Counted from the first letter of the stretch, positions 48,686-59,053 are shown. The stretch: DNA of 64,000 bases from an uncultured Prevotellaceae bacterium (GCA_902781315.1 CACZIT010000001.1:62001-126000), one strand, 5' to 3'. Translations and numbers: made by a program. Notes: generated by a model from the letters alone, not told the origin.

Positions 48686-50041
48686 TTATTTCTCTTTGGC
48701 CAGACGTTCCTGGATGGCCTTCGACTCTGCCTCGTAACCAGGCTTGTTGAGCAGGGCGAACATGTTCTTCTTGTAGGCTTCCACACCAGGCTGGTTGAAC
48801 GGGTTTACACCGAGCACGTTGCCGCTGATGCCGCAGCCGATTTCGAAGAAGTAGATGAGCTGACCAATGTAGTACTCGTTCAGGCAGGGCACCGAGATGC
48901 GGATGTTGGGCACGCCACCATCGACGTGAGCCAGGCGTGTGCCGAGCTCAGCCATCTTGTTCACCTCGTCGACGCGCTTGCCGGCCAGGAAGTTCAGTCC
49001 GTCGAGGTTCTCCTCGTCGAAGGGGAAGTCCACGCGGTTATTCACCTGCTCGACGCTGATGACAGTCTCGAAGATGGTGCGCTCGCCCTCCTGGATCCAC
49101 TGACCCATGGAGTGCAGGTCGGTGGTGAAGTCGACGCTGGCGGGGAAGATGCCCTTGCCGTCCTTGCCTTCCGATTCGCCGTAGAGCTGCTTCCACCACT
49201 CGCTGACGAAGTGCAGCTTCGGCTGGTAGTTCACCATGATTTCTATCTTCTTGCCTGCCTCGTAGAGACCGTTGCGCACGGCAGCATACTGAGCGGCGGG
49301 GTTCTCCTCGAAGGGCACGTCGCAGCCGCAAGCCTTCTCCATATCCTGGGCACCCTCGACGAGTTTCTTCACGTCGAAACCGGCGCAGGCGATGGGCAGC
49401 AGACCCACGGGCGTGAGCACCGAGAAACGACCGCCTACGTTGTCGGGAATGACAAACGACTTGTAGCCCTCCTTGTCGGCGCAGGTGCGGGCAGCACCAC
49501 GCTTGGCGTCGGTGACGGCCACGATGACCTCGCGTGCCTCGTCCTTGCCCATCTGGGCCTCGCACTGCTTCTTCAGCAGGCGGAAGGTCAGGGCCGTCTC
49601 GGTGGTGGTTCCACTCTTCGAGATGTTGATGACGCCGAAACGCTTGCCCTTCAGGTATTCTGTGAGTTCAAACAGATAGTCCTCGCCGATGTTGTTTCCG
49701 GCAAAGAGAATGGTGGGATTCTTTCCGTCCTGCACCAGCCAGCCGAACGAGTTGCTCAGTGCCTCGATGACGGCGCGGGCACCCAGATAGGAGCCGCCGA
49801 TGCCAGCCACGACCACCACTTCGCACTTCCGGCGCAGCGTGTCGGCCACGGCCTGCACCTCGTCGAGGAACGCGGGCGTGATGCTCGTGGGCAGATGCAG
49901 CCAACCAAGGAAGTCGTTACCCGGGCACGTGCCGTTCTCAAGCGCCACCTGTGCCTCTTTCACCTTCGGCTCGAAAGCCTTCACTGCGCCCTCCTCGAGG
50001 AAGCACGCAGCCTTCGAAATGTCAAGTTTAATGTTGTTCAT
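48686..50041 (-). CDS. pgi: Glucose-6-phosphate isomerase
   Basis: A 451-residue enzyme interconverting glucose-6-phosphate and fructose-6-phosphate. It has [39 protein letters not shown] (the sugar-phosphate-binding SKSGTTxE), and the C-terminal [20 protein letters not shown] that carries the catalytic Lys. The length is that of the shorter bacterial class. It lies 63 bp after gpsA and 43 bp before the HAD gene, all on the minus strand. Confidence 0.97.
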   Translation of the reverse strand: MNNIKLDISKAACFLEEGAVKAFEPKVKEAQVALENGTCPGNDFLGWLHLPTSITPAFLDEVQAVADTLRRKCEVVVVAGIGGSYLGARAVIEALSNSFGWLVQDGKNPTILFAGNNIGEDYLFELTEYLKGKRFGVINISKSGTTTETALTFRLLKKQCEAQMGKDEAREVIVAVTDAKRGAARTCADKEGYKSFVIPDNVGGRFSVLTPVGLLPIACAGFDVKKLVEGAQDMEKACGCDVPFEENPAAQYAAVRNGLYEAGKKIEIMVNYQPKLHFVSEWWKQLYGESEGKDGKGIFPASVDFTTDLHSMGQWIQEGERTIFETVISVEQVNNRVDFPFDEENLDGLNFLAGKRVDEVNKMAELGTRLAHVDGGVPNIRISVPCLNEYYIGQLIYFFEIGCGISGNVLGVNPFNQPGVEAYKKNMFALLNKPGYEAESKAIQERLAKEK

Positions 50042-50104
50042 GATTTAACCTATTGATGTAGTTTTGTTGATTTCTATGTGGTAAAAAAAAACGACTCCTC
50101 CCGC

Positions 50105-51160
50105 TTAGCGGAAAGAATCGGTAAGGAGCTTGATTTCTATTTGCGGGTTGATGCGCTCGTAGAGGATGTTGTAGACGGCGTCGAGGATGGGCATGTTGAC
50201 GTGCATGCGGCGGTTGATTTCCTTCATGCACTTCGTGCCGAAGTAGCCCTCTGCAATCATCTCCATTTCAATCTGTGCCGACTTCACGCTGTAGCCCTTG
50301 CCAATCATCGTGCCGAAGGTGCGGTTGCGCGAGAAGTTGGAATAGCCCGTCACGAGCAGGTCTCCCAGATACACGCTGTCGTAGACATTGCGCTTGATGG
50401 GGTTCAGGGCGGTGAGGAAACGCGACATCTCCTGCACGGCGTTGGCCATGAGCACGGCTTGGAAGTTGTCGCCGTACTTCAGGCCGGAGCAGATGCCGGC
50501 GGCGATGGCATAGACGTTTTTCAGTACCGACGCATACTCGATGCCGAGCACGTCGCTCGAGGTCTTCGTCTTGATGAAGTCGCTTGCCAGCACGTCGGCG
50601 AAGGCCTGCGCCTTCTGGAGGTCGGCACAGCCGATGGTGAGGTACGACAGTCGTTCGAGCGCCACCTCCTCGGCATGCGAGGGACCGCCGATGCAGGCGA
50701 GGTTTTCGTACGGCACGTCGAACACCTGATGGAAATACTCCGAGCACGACAGGTTCTCGTCGGGCACGATGCCCTTGATGGCCGTGATGACGAACTTATC
50801 TCGCAGCCGCGTCTTCAGTTTCTTCAGGTGGTTCTTCAGGTAGGGCGACGGCGTGACGAACACCAGCGTGTCGTACATCTGCGTGATTTTGTTCAGGTCG
50901 CTGGAGAAGTATATCTCGTCGGTGTTGAAATGGACGCTCATCAGGTAGGCGGGGTTGTGGCCCAGCCGCCTGAAGTCCTCGATGCGGTCGTCGCGGCGCA
51001 TGTACCATCCGATGTGATGGGTATGGCTCACCACAATCTTGGCTATGGCCGTTGCCCACGAGCCTCCGCCAATGATGGCTATGCGACCGCAAAGCCCACC
51101 CATGCCCTCCCGGGGGGAGGGATGTTGGTTGCTTGGACTATAAGCGTTATGATCGTTCAT
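50105..51160 (-). CDS. gpsA: Glycerol-3-phosphate dehydrogenase [NAD(P)+]
   Basis: A 351-residue enzyme that reduces DHAP to sn-glycerol-3-phosphate for phospholipid synthesis. It has IAIIGGGSWATAIAKIV (dinucleotide loop), FVTPSPYLKNHLKK, GPSHAEEVALERL, and LKNVYAIAAGICSGLKYGDN. The first about 25 residues (MNDHNAYSPSNQHPSPREG) are not part of the family and come from an F1 copy at 51092-51122; the native start may have been lost or replaced by this leader. Otherwise normal. Confidence 0.95.
   Translation of the reverse strand: MNDHNAYSPSNQHPSPREGMGGLCGRIAIIGGGSWATAIAKIVVSHTHHIGWYMRRDDRIEDFRRLGHNPAYLMSVHFNTDEIYFSSDLNKITQMYDTLVFVTPSPYLKNHLKKLKTRLRDKFVITAIKGIVPDENLSCSEYFHQVFDVPYENLACIGGPSHAEEVALERLSYLTIGCADLQKAQAFADVLASDFIKTKTSSDVLGIEYASVLKNVYAIAAGICSGLKYGDNFQAVLMANAVQEMSRFLTALNPIKRNVYDSVYLGDLLVTGYSNFSRNRTFGTMIGKGYSVKSAQIEMEMIAEGYFGTKCMKEINRRMHVNMPILDAVYNILYERINPQIEIKLLTDSFR
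51092..51122. repeat. F1 copy at the gpsA 5' end
   Basis: AGCCCACCCATGCCCTCCCG followed by GGGGGAGGGATG. On the minus strand it encodes PSPREGMGGL in the gpsA N-terminal extension. It lies in the first 70 bp of the reading frame. Confidence 0.75.
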
Positions 51161-51177
51161 GTCTCTTCTTCGTACGT

Positions 51178-51215
51178 TTTAAGCCCCCTCCTTTTGAAAG
51201 GACTTGGGGCGGTCT
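51178..51215. repeat. F1-related copy between lysS and gpsA
   Basis: AAGCCCCCTCCTTTTGAAAGGACTTGGGGCGG. It resembles the subtype at 19231 (AAGCCCCC...). It fills most of the 57 bp lysS-gpsA spacer. Confidence 0.65.
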
Positions 51216-51217
51216 TC

Positions 51218-52987
51218 CTACGCCTTGTCAATCCATTGCTGGATGGTGTCGAGCGAGGGACGCTCGTAGCCGAGTTTGTACTTCTTGTTGATCTCGCCAA
51301 TTTTCTGCTGCAGGCCCTGTGCCTTCTCCTTGGCGATGTCGCTGGTGAGGTTGAAACCAGCCTTGCGCAGCACGTAGACCCAGTCCTCGGGAACTCCCAG
51401 TTCGGCCCACTCGGCAAACGAACTCTGCGGAATCTTCTTCTCGGGCTTCATCTGCGGGAAGAACAGCACCTCCTGGATGAACGTCTTGCCTGTCATGAGC
51501 ATCACCAGACGGTCGATGCCGATGCCGATGCCCGACGTGGGCGGCATGCCGTACTGCAGGGCGCGCAGGAAGTCCTGGTCGATGATCATCGCCTCGTCGT
51601 CGCCCTTCTGGGCCAGGCGCATCTGCTCCTGGAAGCGCTCCTCCTGGTCGATGGGGTCGTTCAGTTCGGAGTAGGCGTTGGCCAGTTCCTTGCCGTTCAC
51701 CATCAGTTCGAAGCGCTCGGTCAGTCCGGGCTTCGAGCGGTGCATCTTTGTCAGCGGCGACATCTCCACAGGATAGTCGGTGATGAACGTAGGCTGGATG
51801 AACGTGCCTTCGCAGAACTCGCCGAACAGCTCGTCGATGAGCTTGCCCTTGCCCATAGTCTCGTCGACCTCCATGCCCTTGCTGAGGCAGAATGCGCGTA
51901 TCTCCTCCTCGGTCTTGCCGTCGCAGTCGAAGCCTGTCTTCTCTTTGATGGCATCGAGGATGGGCAGACGGCGGTAGGGAGCCTTGAACGAAACGATTTG
52001 TCCGTCGATTTCGCGTTCGGGCTTACCGTTCACGGCGATGCAGATGGTCTCCAAGAGTTTCTCGGTGAACGACATCATCCAGTTGTAGTCCTTATACTGC
52101 ACGTAGAGCTCCATGCACGTGAACTCGGGGTTGTGGTTGCGGTCCATGCCCTCGTTGCGGAAGTTCTTGCCAATCTCGTAGACACCCTCGAAGCCGCCCA
52201 CGATGAGGCGCTTCAGGTAGAGCTCGGTGGCGATGCGCATGTACATGTCCTGGTTCAGGGCGTTGAAATGCGTGATGAACGGACGGGCCGAGGCACCGCC
52301 GGCTATCATCTGCAGCGTCGGCGTCTCCACCTCGGTGTAGCCGGCCTCGTCGAGCACGCGGCGCATGGTGCGCAGCACCGTGGCGCGCTGCAGGAACGTG
52401 TCCTTCACGCCTTCGTTCACCACGAGGTCCACGTAGCGCTGGCGGTAGCGCAGTTCCGGGTCGTCGAACTTGTCGTAGGCCACGCCGTCCTTATACTTCA
52501 CGATGGGCAGTGGCTTCAGCGACTTCGACAGCAGCGTGAGCTCCTTGGCATGCACGCTGATTTCGCCCGTCTGGGTGCGGAATACGTAGCCTTTCACGCC
52601 GATGAAGTCGCCGATGTCGAGCAGGCGCTTGAACACCACGTTGTACATATCCTTGTTCTCGTCGGGACACAGTTCGTCGCGCGACACGTAGACCTGGATG
52701 CGGCCGCGGGAGTCCTGCACCTCGGCAAACGAGGCCTTACCCATCACGCGGCGGCTCATCATGCGGCCGGCGATGCACACCTGCGGCAACTGCTCGGCTG
52801 TCAGGGGCTCCTCGCCCTCGGCCACGTCAATCTGCCACTTGCCGTTCTCGACGTTCTCTCTGATTTCGGTACTAAAAGCATTCGTAGGATACTCTGCGGC
52901 AGGGTAGGGGTTGATGCCCATCTGGCGCAGTTCCTGAAGACATTGTCTGCGAACAATCTCCTGTTCGCTCAGTTCAAGTATGTTCAT
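51218..52987 (-). CDS. lysS: Lysyl-tRNA synthetase, class II
   Basis: A 589-residue enzyme from ATG 52987 ([12 protein letters not shown]); an upstream in-frame ATG at 53029 lies before the promoter box and is rejected. An N-terminal OB anticodon domain ([18 protein letters not shown]) is followed by the class II core with motif 2 ([20 protein letters not shown]) and motif 3 ([15 protein letters not shown]). A C-terminal helical extension of about 75 residues is typical of Bacteroidetes LysRS. It heads the minus-strand run with its own promoter at 53018-53046. Confidence 0.97.
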   Translation of the reverse strand: MNILELSEQEIVRRQCLQELRQMGINPYPAAEYPTNAFSTEIRENVENGKWQIDVAEGEEPLTAEQLPQVCIAGRMMSRRVMGKASFAEVQDSRGRIQVYVSRDELCPDENKDMYNVVFKRLLDIGDFIGVKGYVFRTQTGEISVHAKELTLLSKSLKPLPIVKYKDGVAYDKFDDPELRYRQRYVDLVVNEGVKDTFLQRATVLRTMRRVLDEAGYTEVETPTLQMIAGGASARPFITHFNALNQDMYMRIATELYLKRLIVGGFEGVYEIGKNFRNEGMDRNHNPEFTCMELYVQYKDYNWMMSFTEKLLETICIAVNGKPEREIDGQIVSFKAPYRRLPILDAIKEKTGFDCDGKTEEEIRAFCLSKGMEVDETMGKGKLIDELFGEFCEGTFIQPTFITDYPVEMSPLTKMHRSKPGLTERFELMVNGKELANAYSELNDPIDQEERFQEQMRLAQKGDDEAMIIDQDFLRALQYGMPPTSGIGIGIDRLVMLMTGKTFIQEVLFFPQMKPEKKIPQSSFAEWAELGVPEDWVYVLRKAGFNLTSDIAKEKAQGLQQKIGEINKKYKLGYERPSLDTIQQWIDKA

Positions 52988-53017
52988 AAAAATATAATAA
53001 GTACTTATAAGCGACTG

Positions 53018-53046
53018 CAAAGGTAGCAAATTATTCTGAAAGGCAA
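53018..53046 (-). promoter_or_regulatory. Promoter for lysS
   Basis: On the minus strand TACCTTTG (53025-53018) fits the -7 consensus, and TTG at 53046-53044 lies 18 bp upstream, near the usual -33 spacing. It is 31 bp before the lysS ATG. Confidence 0.7.
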
Positions 53047-53071
53047 GAATCTTGCGGCAAGATTTTTGTCA

Positions 53072-53962
53072 TCATAGGCGATTTCTTTGTCTATATTCGC
53101 GTGGAGACATGCCCATGGTTTTTGTAAACAGGCGGGAGAAGTAATACGGATCAGTGATGCCCACCTTATGACAAATCTGGTTGATGTGCATGTCTGTCGT
53201 TGCCAACATATGGGCGGCGGTTTCTGTCTTCAGGCGGTTGAAGTAGCTGAGCGGGCTCGTTCCTCTCTGCTGACGGAACCGCGCTGACAATGCTGACGGC
53301 GAGTAGCCCGTGTAGCGTGCCAGGTCGGCGAGTGTGAGGTGCTGTTCAAGGTTCTCCTGCATGTAGTGGATGGCTGCATCGATGACGGCATCGCTCATGG
53401 TGGCTGCCTCGCGGAAGTGGCGCAGATAGCGCATTGAGGCAAGGTAATAGTGCAGCAGAGAAGAGGCATAGCGCAGGCTTTCGCGGTCTTGTGCCCGATT
53501 GAGCGTGCAGAAAATCTCCTCGAAGATATGGTTGCGCTCGCTGATGCGCGAGTTCATTGCCGGGCGTATGCGCTGCGGCGTGTGAGCGCCCTCGGCATAG
53601 ACCGCGGCATGCTGACCCTTGAAGTGAATCCAATAGATGGTCCACGGGTTGTCGTCGTCGGCTGTATAGGCATGGGGATGCCCTGCTGGCAGGATAAAGT
53701 ATTCCCCGCAGTGCACGTCGTAAGAGCGTCCGTCGAGCCTATAACGGCCGGCTCCCTCTACACAATAGATGAGTACATGTTGGTCGATGCCCTCGCGTCG
53801 TTCACGGCGATGGCCCACGGCATGCGGGTAGTAGCCGATGTCGGTGATGTATAGGCTCGACACCAACGGATCGGCTTCCTCCAGTTCTACCACCATGGCC
53901 GGTAGTACGATGGTGCGTTCGCCTGAGAATCCTTCTTTCATGAGAATTGTAAGATTGTCCAT
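53072..53962 (-). CDS. AraC-family transcriptional regulator
   Basis: About 296 residues from ATG 53962 (MDNLTILMKEGFSGER); alternative ATGs lie at 53983 and 54034. An N-terminal cupin effector domain (CVEGAGRYRLDGRSYDVHCG, EYFILPAGHPHAYTAD, IYWIHFKG) is followed by two helix-turn-helix motifs (LTLADLARYTGYSPSALSARF; INQICHKVGITDPYYFSRLF) and the family signature MGMSPREYRQRN. It is divergent from the sugar porter-DUF5107-GH35-GH2 cluster, so it probably activates that cluster in response to a sugar, and it may repress itself. Confidence 0.93.
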   Translation of the reverse strand: MDNLTILMKEGFSGERTIVLPAMVVELEEADPLVSSLYITDIGYYPHAVGHRRERREGIDQHVLIYCVEGAGRYRLDGRSYDVHCGEYFILPAGHPHAYTADDDNPWTIYWIHFKGQHAAVYAEGAHTPQRIRPAMNSRISERNHIFEEIFCTLNRAQDRESLRYASSLLHYYLASMRYLRHFREAATMSDAVIDAAIHYMQENLEQHLTLADLARYTGYSPSALSARFRQQRGTSPLSYFNRLKTETAAHMLATTDMHINQICHKVGITDPYYFSRLFTKTMGMSPREYRQRNRL

Positions 53963-54005
53963 GAAAAGAAACGTTTTTTCCATCTTTTTATTGTGGAAAA
54001 TGATG

Positions 54006-54013
54006 TAATTTTG
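54006..54013 (+). promoter_or_regulatory. Probable -7 box (TAATTTTG) for the sugar-use operon
   Basis: TAATTTTG lies 62 bp before the porter ATG at 54076, in the 113 bp between divergent starts. A TTG occurs at 53991 but only 12 bp upstream, so the promoter may need AraC activation. Confidence 0.55.
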
Positions 54014-54075
54014 CATCGCAAACTCGGAAGACACGAGTATTCATCAAACTCCGTAAACTCAATAACTCAAAAATC

Positions 54076-55488
54076 ATGCAGCAATACAATCGCGCGTTCA
54101 TTTATTTCATCTGCCTCGTCTCGGCCATGGGCGGTCTGCTCTTCGGCTACGACTGGGTGGTCATTGGCGGTGCCAAGCCGTTCTATGAGCTGTTCTTTGG
54201 CATTTCAGAAAGTCCTGTGATGCAAGGCATCGCTATGTCGACAGCCCTTGTGGGGTGTCTGGTAGGAGCAATGGTGGCCGGTGCACTCGCCGACCGCTAC
54301 GGCCGCAAACCACTCCTCATCACGGCAGCCGTGCTTTTCACGGTGTCGGCCCTCGCCACGGGTGCCTTCTCCGATTTCACCCTTTTCAACATCGCACGCT
54401 TTATTGGTGGCGTGGGCATCGGCGTTGCAAGTGCACTTTCACCGATGTACATTGCCGAGATCTCACCCTCGGAGGTGCGCGGGCGGCTGGTGTCGCTCAA
54501 TCAGATGACCATTGTACTGGGCATCCTCGCAGCGCAGATCGTGAACTGGCAGCTGGCAGAGCCCATTCCTGCAGGTTACACTGACGGCGACATCCTCGTT
54601 TCGTGGAATGGTCAGATGGGATGGCGCTGGATGTTCTGGGCCGAAACCCTGCCAGCAGCCTGTTTTCTCGTGCTGGCGTTCTTCATTCCCGAGAGCCCAC
54701 GCTGGCAAGGGAGTCTGCCCCAACCGTTGCGAGAAGAGGGGAGTCGCAAGGCTTTTGCCACGCTCTTTAAAATTGGTGGAGAGGCTTATGCCGAAAGAGA
54801 GCTGGCTGCCATCGAGGCTTCTGTGTCGAGTGAACAGCAGAATCAAGGCGGACTGCGCGACCTCTTCACACACCGCTATGCTGCAGTGCTGGTGCTGGGT
54901 GTTGTGGTGGCTGTGTTCCAACAGTGGTGTGGCACAAATGTCATCTTCAACTATGCACAGGAAATCTTCCAGTCGGCTGGCTATAGCGTTGGCGACGTGT
55001 TGTTCAACATTGTCATCACCGGCATAGCCAATGTCGTGTTCACCATCGTGGCACTCTACACCGTCGACCGCCTCGGGCGCCGTTCGCTCATGCTCTTCGG
55101 TGCTGCCGGACTCGGCCTTATCTACCTCACCTTGGGCACCTGCTACTACCTGCACGTGACCGGTTTCTTCATGGTGGTGCTTGTCGTGGCTGCCATCGCC
55201 GTCTATGCGATGACGCTTGGCCCTGTCACCTGGGTGTTGTTGTCAGAAATCTTCCCCAACCGCGTGCGTGGCGTGGCGATGGCAACTTGCACGTTTGCCC
55301 TCTGGACAGGGTGTTGCACGCTGACGTTTTCGTTCCCCTCGCTCAACGCTTCGCTGGGCTCGAGCGGTACGTTTTGGATTTATTCCGCCATCTGCCTCTG
55401 CGGATTTCTGTTCTTCCTGCGTCGTTGTCCTGAGACGAAAGGAAAGTCGCTGGAACAGTTAGAGCAAGAACTGACGAGTAAAAATTAA
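54076..55488 (+). CDS. Sugar porter of the major facilitator superfamily (XylE-like)
   Basis: A 470-residue inner-membrane protein with 12 predicted helices. It shows the sugar-porter signatures: LFGYDWVVIGGAKPF in helix 1, DRYGRKPLL after helix 2, PESPRW at the end of helix 6, QQWCGTNVIFNYAQEIF in helix 7, DRLGRRSLM, and PETKGKSLEQLE after helix 12. It would import a monosaccharide such as xylose, galactose or arabinose by proton symport. It lies 18 bp before the DUF5107 gene and is divergent from the AraC regulator. Confidence 0.93.
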   Translation: MQQYNRAFIYFICLVSAMGGLLFGYDWVVIGGAKPFYELFFGISESPVMQGIAMSTALVGCLVGAMVAGALADRYGRKPLLITAAVLFTVSALATGAFSDFTLFNIARFIGGVGIGVASALSPMYIAEISPSEVRGRLVSLNQMTIVLGILAAQIVNWQLAEPIPAGYTDGDILVSWNGQMGWRWMFWAETLPAACFLVLAFFIPESPRWQGSLPQPLREEGSRKAFATLFKIGGEAYAERELAAIEASVSSEQQNQGGLRDLFTHRYAAVLVLGVVVAVFQQWCGTNVIFNYAQEIFQSAGYSVGDVLFNIVITGIANVVFTIVALYTVDRLGRRSLMLFGAAGLGLIYLTLGTCYYLHVTGFFMVVLVVAAIAVYAMTLGPVTWVLLSEIFPNRVRGVAMATCTFALWTGCCTLTFSFPSLNASLGSSGTFWIYSAICLCGFLFFLRRCPETKGKSLEQLEQELTSKN

Positions 55489-55506
55489 TCATTGAATATT
55501 AAGACT

Positions 55507-58500
55507 ATGGTAAAAGCATGGAGAGAGTTGGTCACGATACCGACTTACGAAATTGGAAAAGCCGAGAAAAACCCTATATTTTTGGAGAAGCGCGTCTATC
55601 AAGGGTCGAGCGGAGTGGTCTATCCCTATCCGGTGGTGGAATCGATAGCCGACGAGCCCACCCCCCACGAGTGGATGGCAGTATGGTTGGAGAACGAATA
55701 CCTGAAGGTGATGGTGCTGCCCGAGTTGGGCGGCCGCATCCAGATGGCCTACGACAAAATCAAAGAACGCCACTTTGTCTACTACAACCACGTCATCAAG
55801 CCTGCGCTGGTAGGCTTGACGGGGCCTTGGATTTCAGGTGGCATCGAGTTCAACTGGCCGCAACATCACCGCCCGTCGACTTATCTGCCCATTGACTGTG
55901 ACATCGAGGAAGCCAAGGATGGCTCGGTCACGGTGTGGGTGAACGAGATGGAGCGCATGTTCCACCAGAAGGGCATGGCCGGCTTTACGTTGCGTCCTGG
56001 CTGTGCTTATCTGGAAATCAAAGGGCGCGTCAGCAACCGCACATCGCTACCTCAGACGTTCCTGTGGTGGGCCAATCCTGCCGTGGAGGTGAACGATCAA
56101 TACCAGAGCGTGTTCCCGCCCGACGTCAATGCCGTGTTCGACCATGGAAAGCGGGCCGTCAGTTCATTCCCGATAGCCACCGGCACCTATTATAAAATGG
56201 ACTATTCCGCAGGTGTCGACATCTCAAACTACAAGAATATCAAAGTGCCGACCAGCTACATGGCCGTGAATTCGAAATACGACTTCGAGGGAGGTTATGA
56301 GAACGACACCCAAGGTGGTATGCTACACGTGGCCTCACATCATTTCTCACCAGGCAAGAAGCAGTGGACGTGGGGCAACGGCGACTTCGGAAGAGCGTGG
56401 GACCGAAATCTGACCGACGAAGCCACCGCTTCTGACGGGTTGTCCGTCGGAAACATCCGGGAGGGTTTCCGCCCCTACATCGAACTGATGGCGGGCGTCT
56501 ATACGGAGAACCAACCCGACTTCACATGGCTCATGCCTTACGAGGAGAAGCAGTTCACACAGTATTTCATGCCCTATCGAGAGTTGGGTGTGGTGAAGCA
56601 GGCGTCGAAGGATTTCATCATGAACATCAACCCGGCTTCGGAGAGTGGCGTGTGCCTGCAGGTACTGGCTACATCGAGACGGGAGGCTCGCATAGTGTTG
56701 CGCAACGACAATGGTGAGGAGTATTATAACAAGGTGTTGACGCTGTCGCCTGAAGCCGTTCTTTCCGAGACAATAGATGTGAAGGGTGCCAAGTTCGATG
56801 AACTGATACTAACGATCGTTCCCACATCGGGAGGGAATAGAGGAGGCGCTATCCGTTGGCATGCCGAACCCGATGAGATTCGTCCTATTCCCGATGCTGC
56901 CGAGGCAGCCTTGCCGCCAGCTGACACAAAGACGAACGACCAGCTCTATCTCACAGGACTCCACTTGGAGCAATACCGTCATGCCACGTGGTCGGCTCTC
57001 GACTACTACGAGGAAGCTCTGCGCCGCGACCCCAACGACGTGCGCTGCCTGAACCAGATGGGTCTTTGGTACTTGCGACGCGGACGTTTCGACAAGGCTG
57101 AGCCATCCCTGAGAAAAGCCGTGAAGATATGGCAGAAGCGCAATCCGAATCCTTACGAGGGCGAGCCTGTTTTCAACCTCGCGCTCTGCCTGAAATACCT
57201 GCATCGTACGGAGGAAGCTTACGAGCTTTTCTGGAAATCCACCTGGAACAAGGCCTGGGCCGATGCTGGCTATTTCGAGGCTGCCTGCATCAGCACATCG
57301 CAGGGCCGCTTTGAGGATGCGCTCGACGAGTTGGACTGCTGTCTCATCTTCAACAGCTGTAACCACAAGGCGCGGGCCCTGAAAGCTGCCGTGCTGAGGC
57401 TGTTGCAGGAAAGCAGACAGAAAGGCGGCCTGCAGATGGGCAGTTCTAGAGAACTGAACGATCGTTTGCAACTCATCGACGAGTCGCTCAGGATAGACCG
57501 CTTCAATTATGGCATCATCTTCGAGCAATACCTCCTGACGAAGGACAAAGACGTGCTGAAGCAGTTGGTGGAGATGATGCATGGCAACGTCTACAACTAT
57601 CATGAGTTGGCACTCGACTATGCTCAGGCAGGACTGTGGCAGGAGGCCGAGCAAGTGCTCTCCATACCTGCCGTGGCTAAAAAATTGCAGAAGGACTCGC
57701 CCCTCACTTCCTATTATCTGGGTTATTTCAAACTTCAACGGGGACTGCGTGAGGAGGCCGTCAGCTGTTTCCAACTGGCAGAAAAGGTCAGGCCGGACTA
57801 TTGCTTCCCCAATCGGCTGGAGGATGTGGAGGTTCTCTCCATAGCCAAAGGGATGAATCCTGAGGGCGCCCGTGCACCTTATTACCTCGGCTGCCTCTAC
57901 TACGACAAGCGGCAGTACGACGTTGCCATCGAGAACTGGGAACTCGCTGCGCGTCTCGACGAACAGTTCCCCACCGTCTGGCGAAACCTCGCCTTGGCAC
58001 GATTCAACAAGCAGGAGCGCCGGCAGGAGGCATTGGAATGCATGGAACGGGCTTTCCACCTCGACGAGCACGATGCCCGCATCCTCATGGAACTCGACCA
58101 ACTCTACAAACGCTTGCAGCGCCCCCACCAGTTCCGCCTCGACAACCTCGAACGTTATCCGAAACTCGTGGCGCAGCGTGACGACCTCTTGCTCGAGCGC
58201 ATCACGCTGCTGAACCAGCTGGGGCGCTTCGAGGAAGCCATGCACCAGCTCGACAACCATCACTTCCATCCTTGGGAGGGCGGTGAAGGCAAGGTGCCTG
58301 CTCAATATCAGATTGCACGGGTGGAATTGGCCAAGCAGCTGCTTAGGCAGTTAAGTGAAAAGGGAAAAGTGAACAGTGAAGAGCAACAGGTGGGTGCATC
58401 TGAGGATAAGCAATCTTTCGCTGTTCTTGACAAGTGCGTTCGGCTGCTCGAAGAATGTCTGGAATACCCCCACCATCTCGGCGAAGGCAAACTCTATGGA

Positions 58501-58974
58501 GCCCAGGAGAACGATTTCTATTATTTCCTCGGCCTGGCCTATGAGGTGCAGGGCGACACGGCAAAGGCGCGTGAGTGCTGGGAAAAGGCCACCATGGGTC
58601 CCCAAGAGCCTGCTGCAGCGATGTACTACAACGATGCCAAGCCCGATAAGATCTTCTATCAGGGAATGGCCTTGCGCCGGCTTGGACGCGACGACGAGGC
58701 CAACGGCCGCTTCTGGCGACTCGTGAACTACGGTCAGCAACACTTGTTCGAACATCAGACCATGGACTATTTTGCTGTCTCGCTGCCCGACCTGCTCGTT
58801 TGGGAGGGAAGCGACGAACTCGACACGAAGAACCGCATCCATTGCCTCTACATGCTTGCCCTTGGCCACTACGGACTTGGCCATGCCGACAAGGCACGTC
58901 ACTTCCTCGATGAGGCCGAAGCACTCGACGTCAATCATCAGGGGGTGCAAGCATTGCACACACTCATAGGATAG
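55507..58974 (+). CDS. DUF5107 domain protein with C-terminal TPR repeats
   Basis: An 1155-residue protein without a signal peptide, so probably cytoplasmic. ATG 55507 is preferred over a TTG 15 bases upstream. Residues about 25-330 form the DUF5107 region (MAVWLENEYLKVMVLPELGG, FNWPQHHRPSTYLP), whose LPELGGRI segment resembles mutarotase-like sandwich folds. Residues 490-1150 contain many TPR-like helix pairs (YYEEALRRDPNDVRCLNQMG). A GTGAACAGTGAAGAG-type repeat at 58348-58385 is inserted in frame. The position between a sugar porter and two glycosidases suggests a role in handling the imported sugar, possibly as an intracellular glycosidase or epimerase; the reaction is not known to me. Confidence 0.85.
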   Translation: MVKAWRELVTIPTYEIGKAEKNPIFLEKRVYQGSSGVVYPYPVVESIADEPTPHEWMAVWLENEYLKVMVLPELGGRIQMAYDKIKERHFVYYNHVIKPALVGLTGPWISGGIEFNWPQHHRPSTYLPIDCDIEEAKDGSVTVWVNEMERMFHQKGMAGFTLRPGCAYLEIKGRVSNRTSLPQTFLWWANPAVEVNDQYQSVFPPDVNAVFDHGKRAVSSFPIATGTYYKMDYSAGVDISNYKNIKVPTSYMAVNSKYDFEGGYENDTQGGMLHVASHHFSPGKKQWTWGNGDFGRAWDRNLTDEATASDGLSVGNIREGFRPYIELMAGVYTENQPDFTWLMPYEEKQFTQYFMPYRELGVVKQASKDFIMNINPASESGVCLQVLATSRREARIVLRNDNGEEYYNKVLTLSPEAVLSETIDVKGAKFDELILTIVPTSGGNRGGAIRWHAEPDEIRPIPDAAEAALPPADTKTNDQLYLTGLHLEQYRHATWSALDYYEEALRRDPNDVRCLNQMGLWYLRRGRFDKAEPSLRKAVKIWQKRNPNPYEGEPVFNLALCLKYLHRTEEAYELFWKSTWNKAWADAGYFEAACISTSQGRFEDALDELDCCLIFNSCNHKARALKAAVLRLLQESRQKGGLQMGSSRELNDRLQLIDESLRIDRFNYGIIFEQYLLTKDKDVLKQLVEMMHGNVYNYHELALDYAQAGLWQEAEQVLSIPAVAKKLQKDSPLTSYYLGYFKLQRGLREEAVSCFQLAEKVRPDYCFPNRLEDVEVLSIAKGMNPEGARAPYYLGCLYYDKRQYDVAIENWELAARLDEQFPTVWRNLALARFNKQERRQEALECMERAFHLDEHDARILMELDQLYKRLQRPHQFRLDNLERYPKLVAQRDDLLLERITLLNQLGRFEEAMHQLDNHHFHPWEGGEGKVPAQYQIARVELAKQLLRQLSEKGKVNSEEQQVGASEDKQSFAVLDKCVRLLEECLEYPHHLGEGKLYGAQENDFYYFLGLAYEVQGDTAKARECWEKATMGPQEPAAAMYYNDAKPDKIFYQGMALRRLGRDDEANGRFWRLVNYGQQHLFEHQTMDYFAVSLPDLLVWEGSDELDTKNRIHCLYMLALGHYGLGHADKARHFLDEAEALDVNHQGVQALHTLIG

Positions 58975-59026
58975 TTCCTGAGAAATTAAAATGGCAGGAA
59001 GATGCCGGATTTTCATCAGAAAGTTG

Positions 59027-59034
59027 TACCTTTG
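59027..59034 (+). promoter_or_regulatory. Possible -7 box (TACCTTTG) before the GH35 gene
   Basis: TACCTTTG lies 20 bp before the ATG at 59054. No TTTG at the -33 position is seen. It could give the two glycosidases an internal promoter. Confidence 0.45.
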
Positions 59035-59053
59035 TAGAGAAATCATTGATTGT

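Noticed and set aside
50078-53026. Very long open frame (982 codons) on the + strand
   Set aside because: It lies antisense to gpsA and lysS, which have clear family motifs. The frame is open because of GC-rich third positions, and its product shows no domain.
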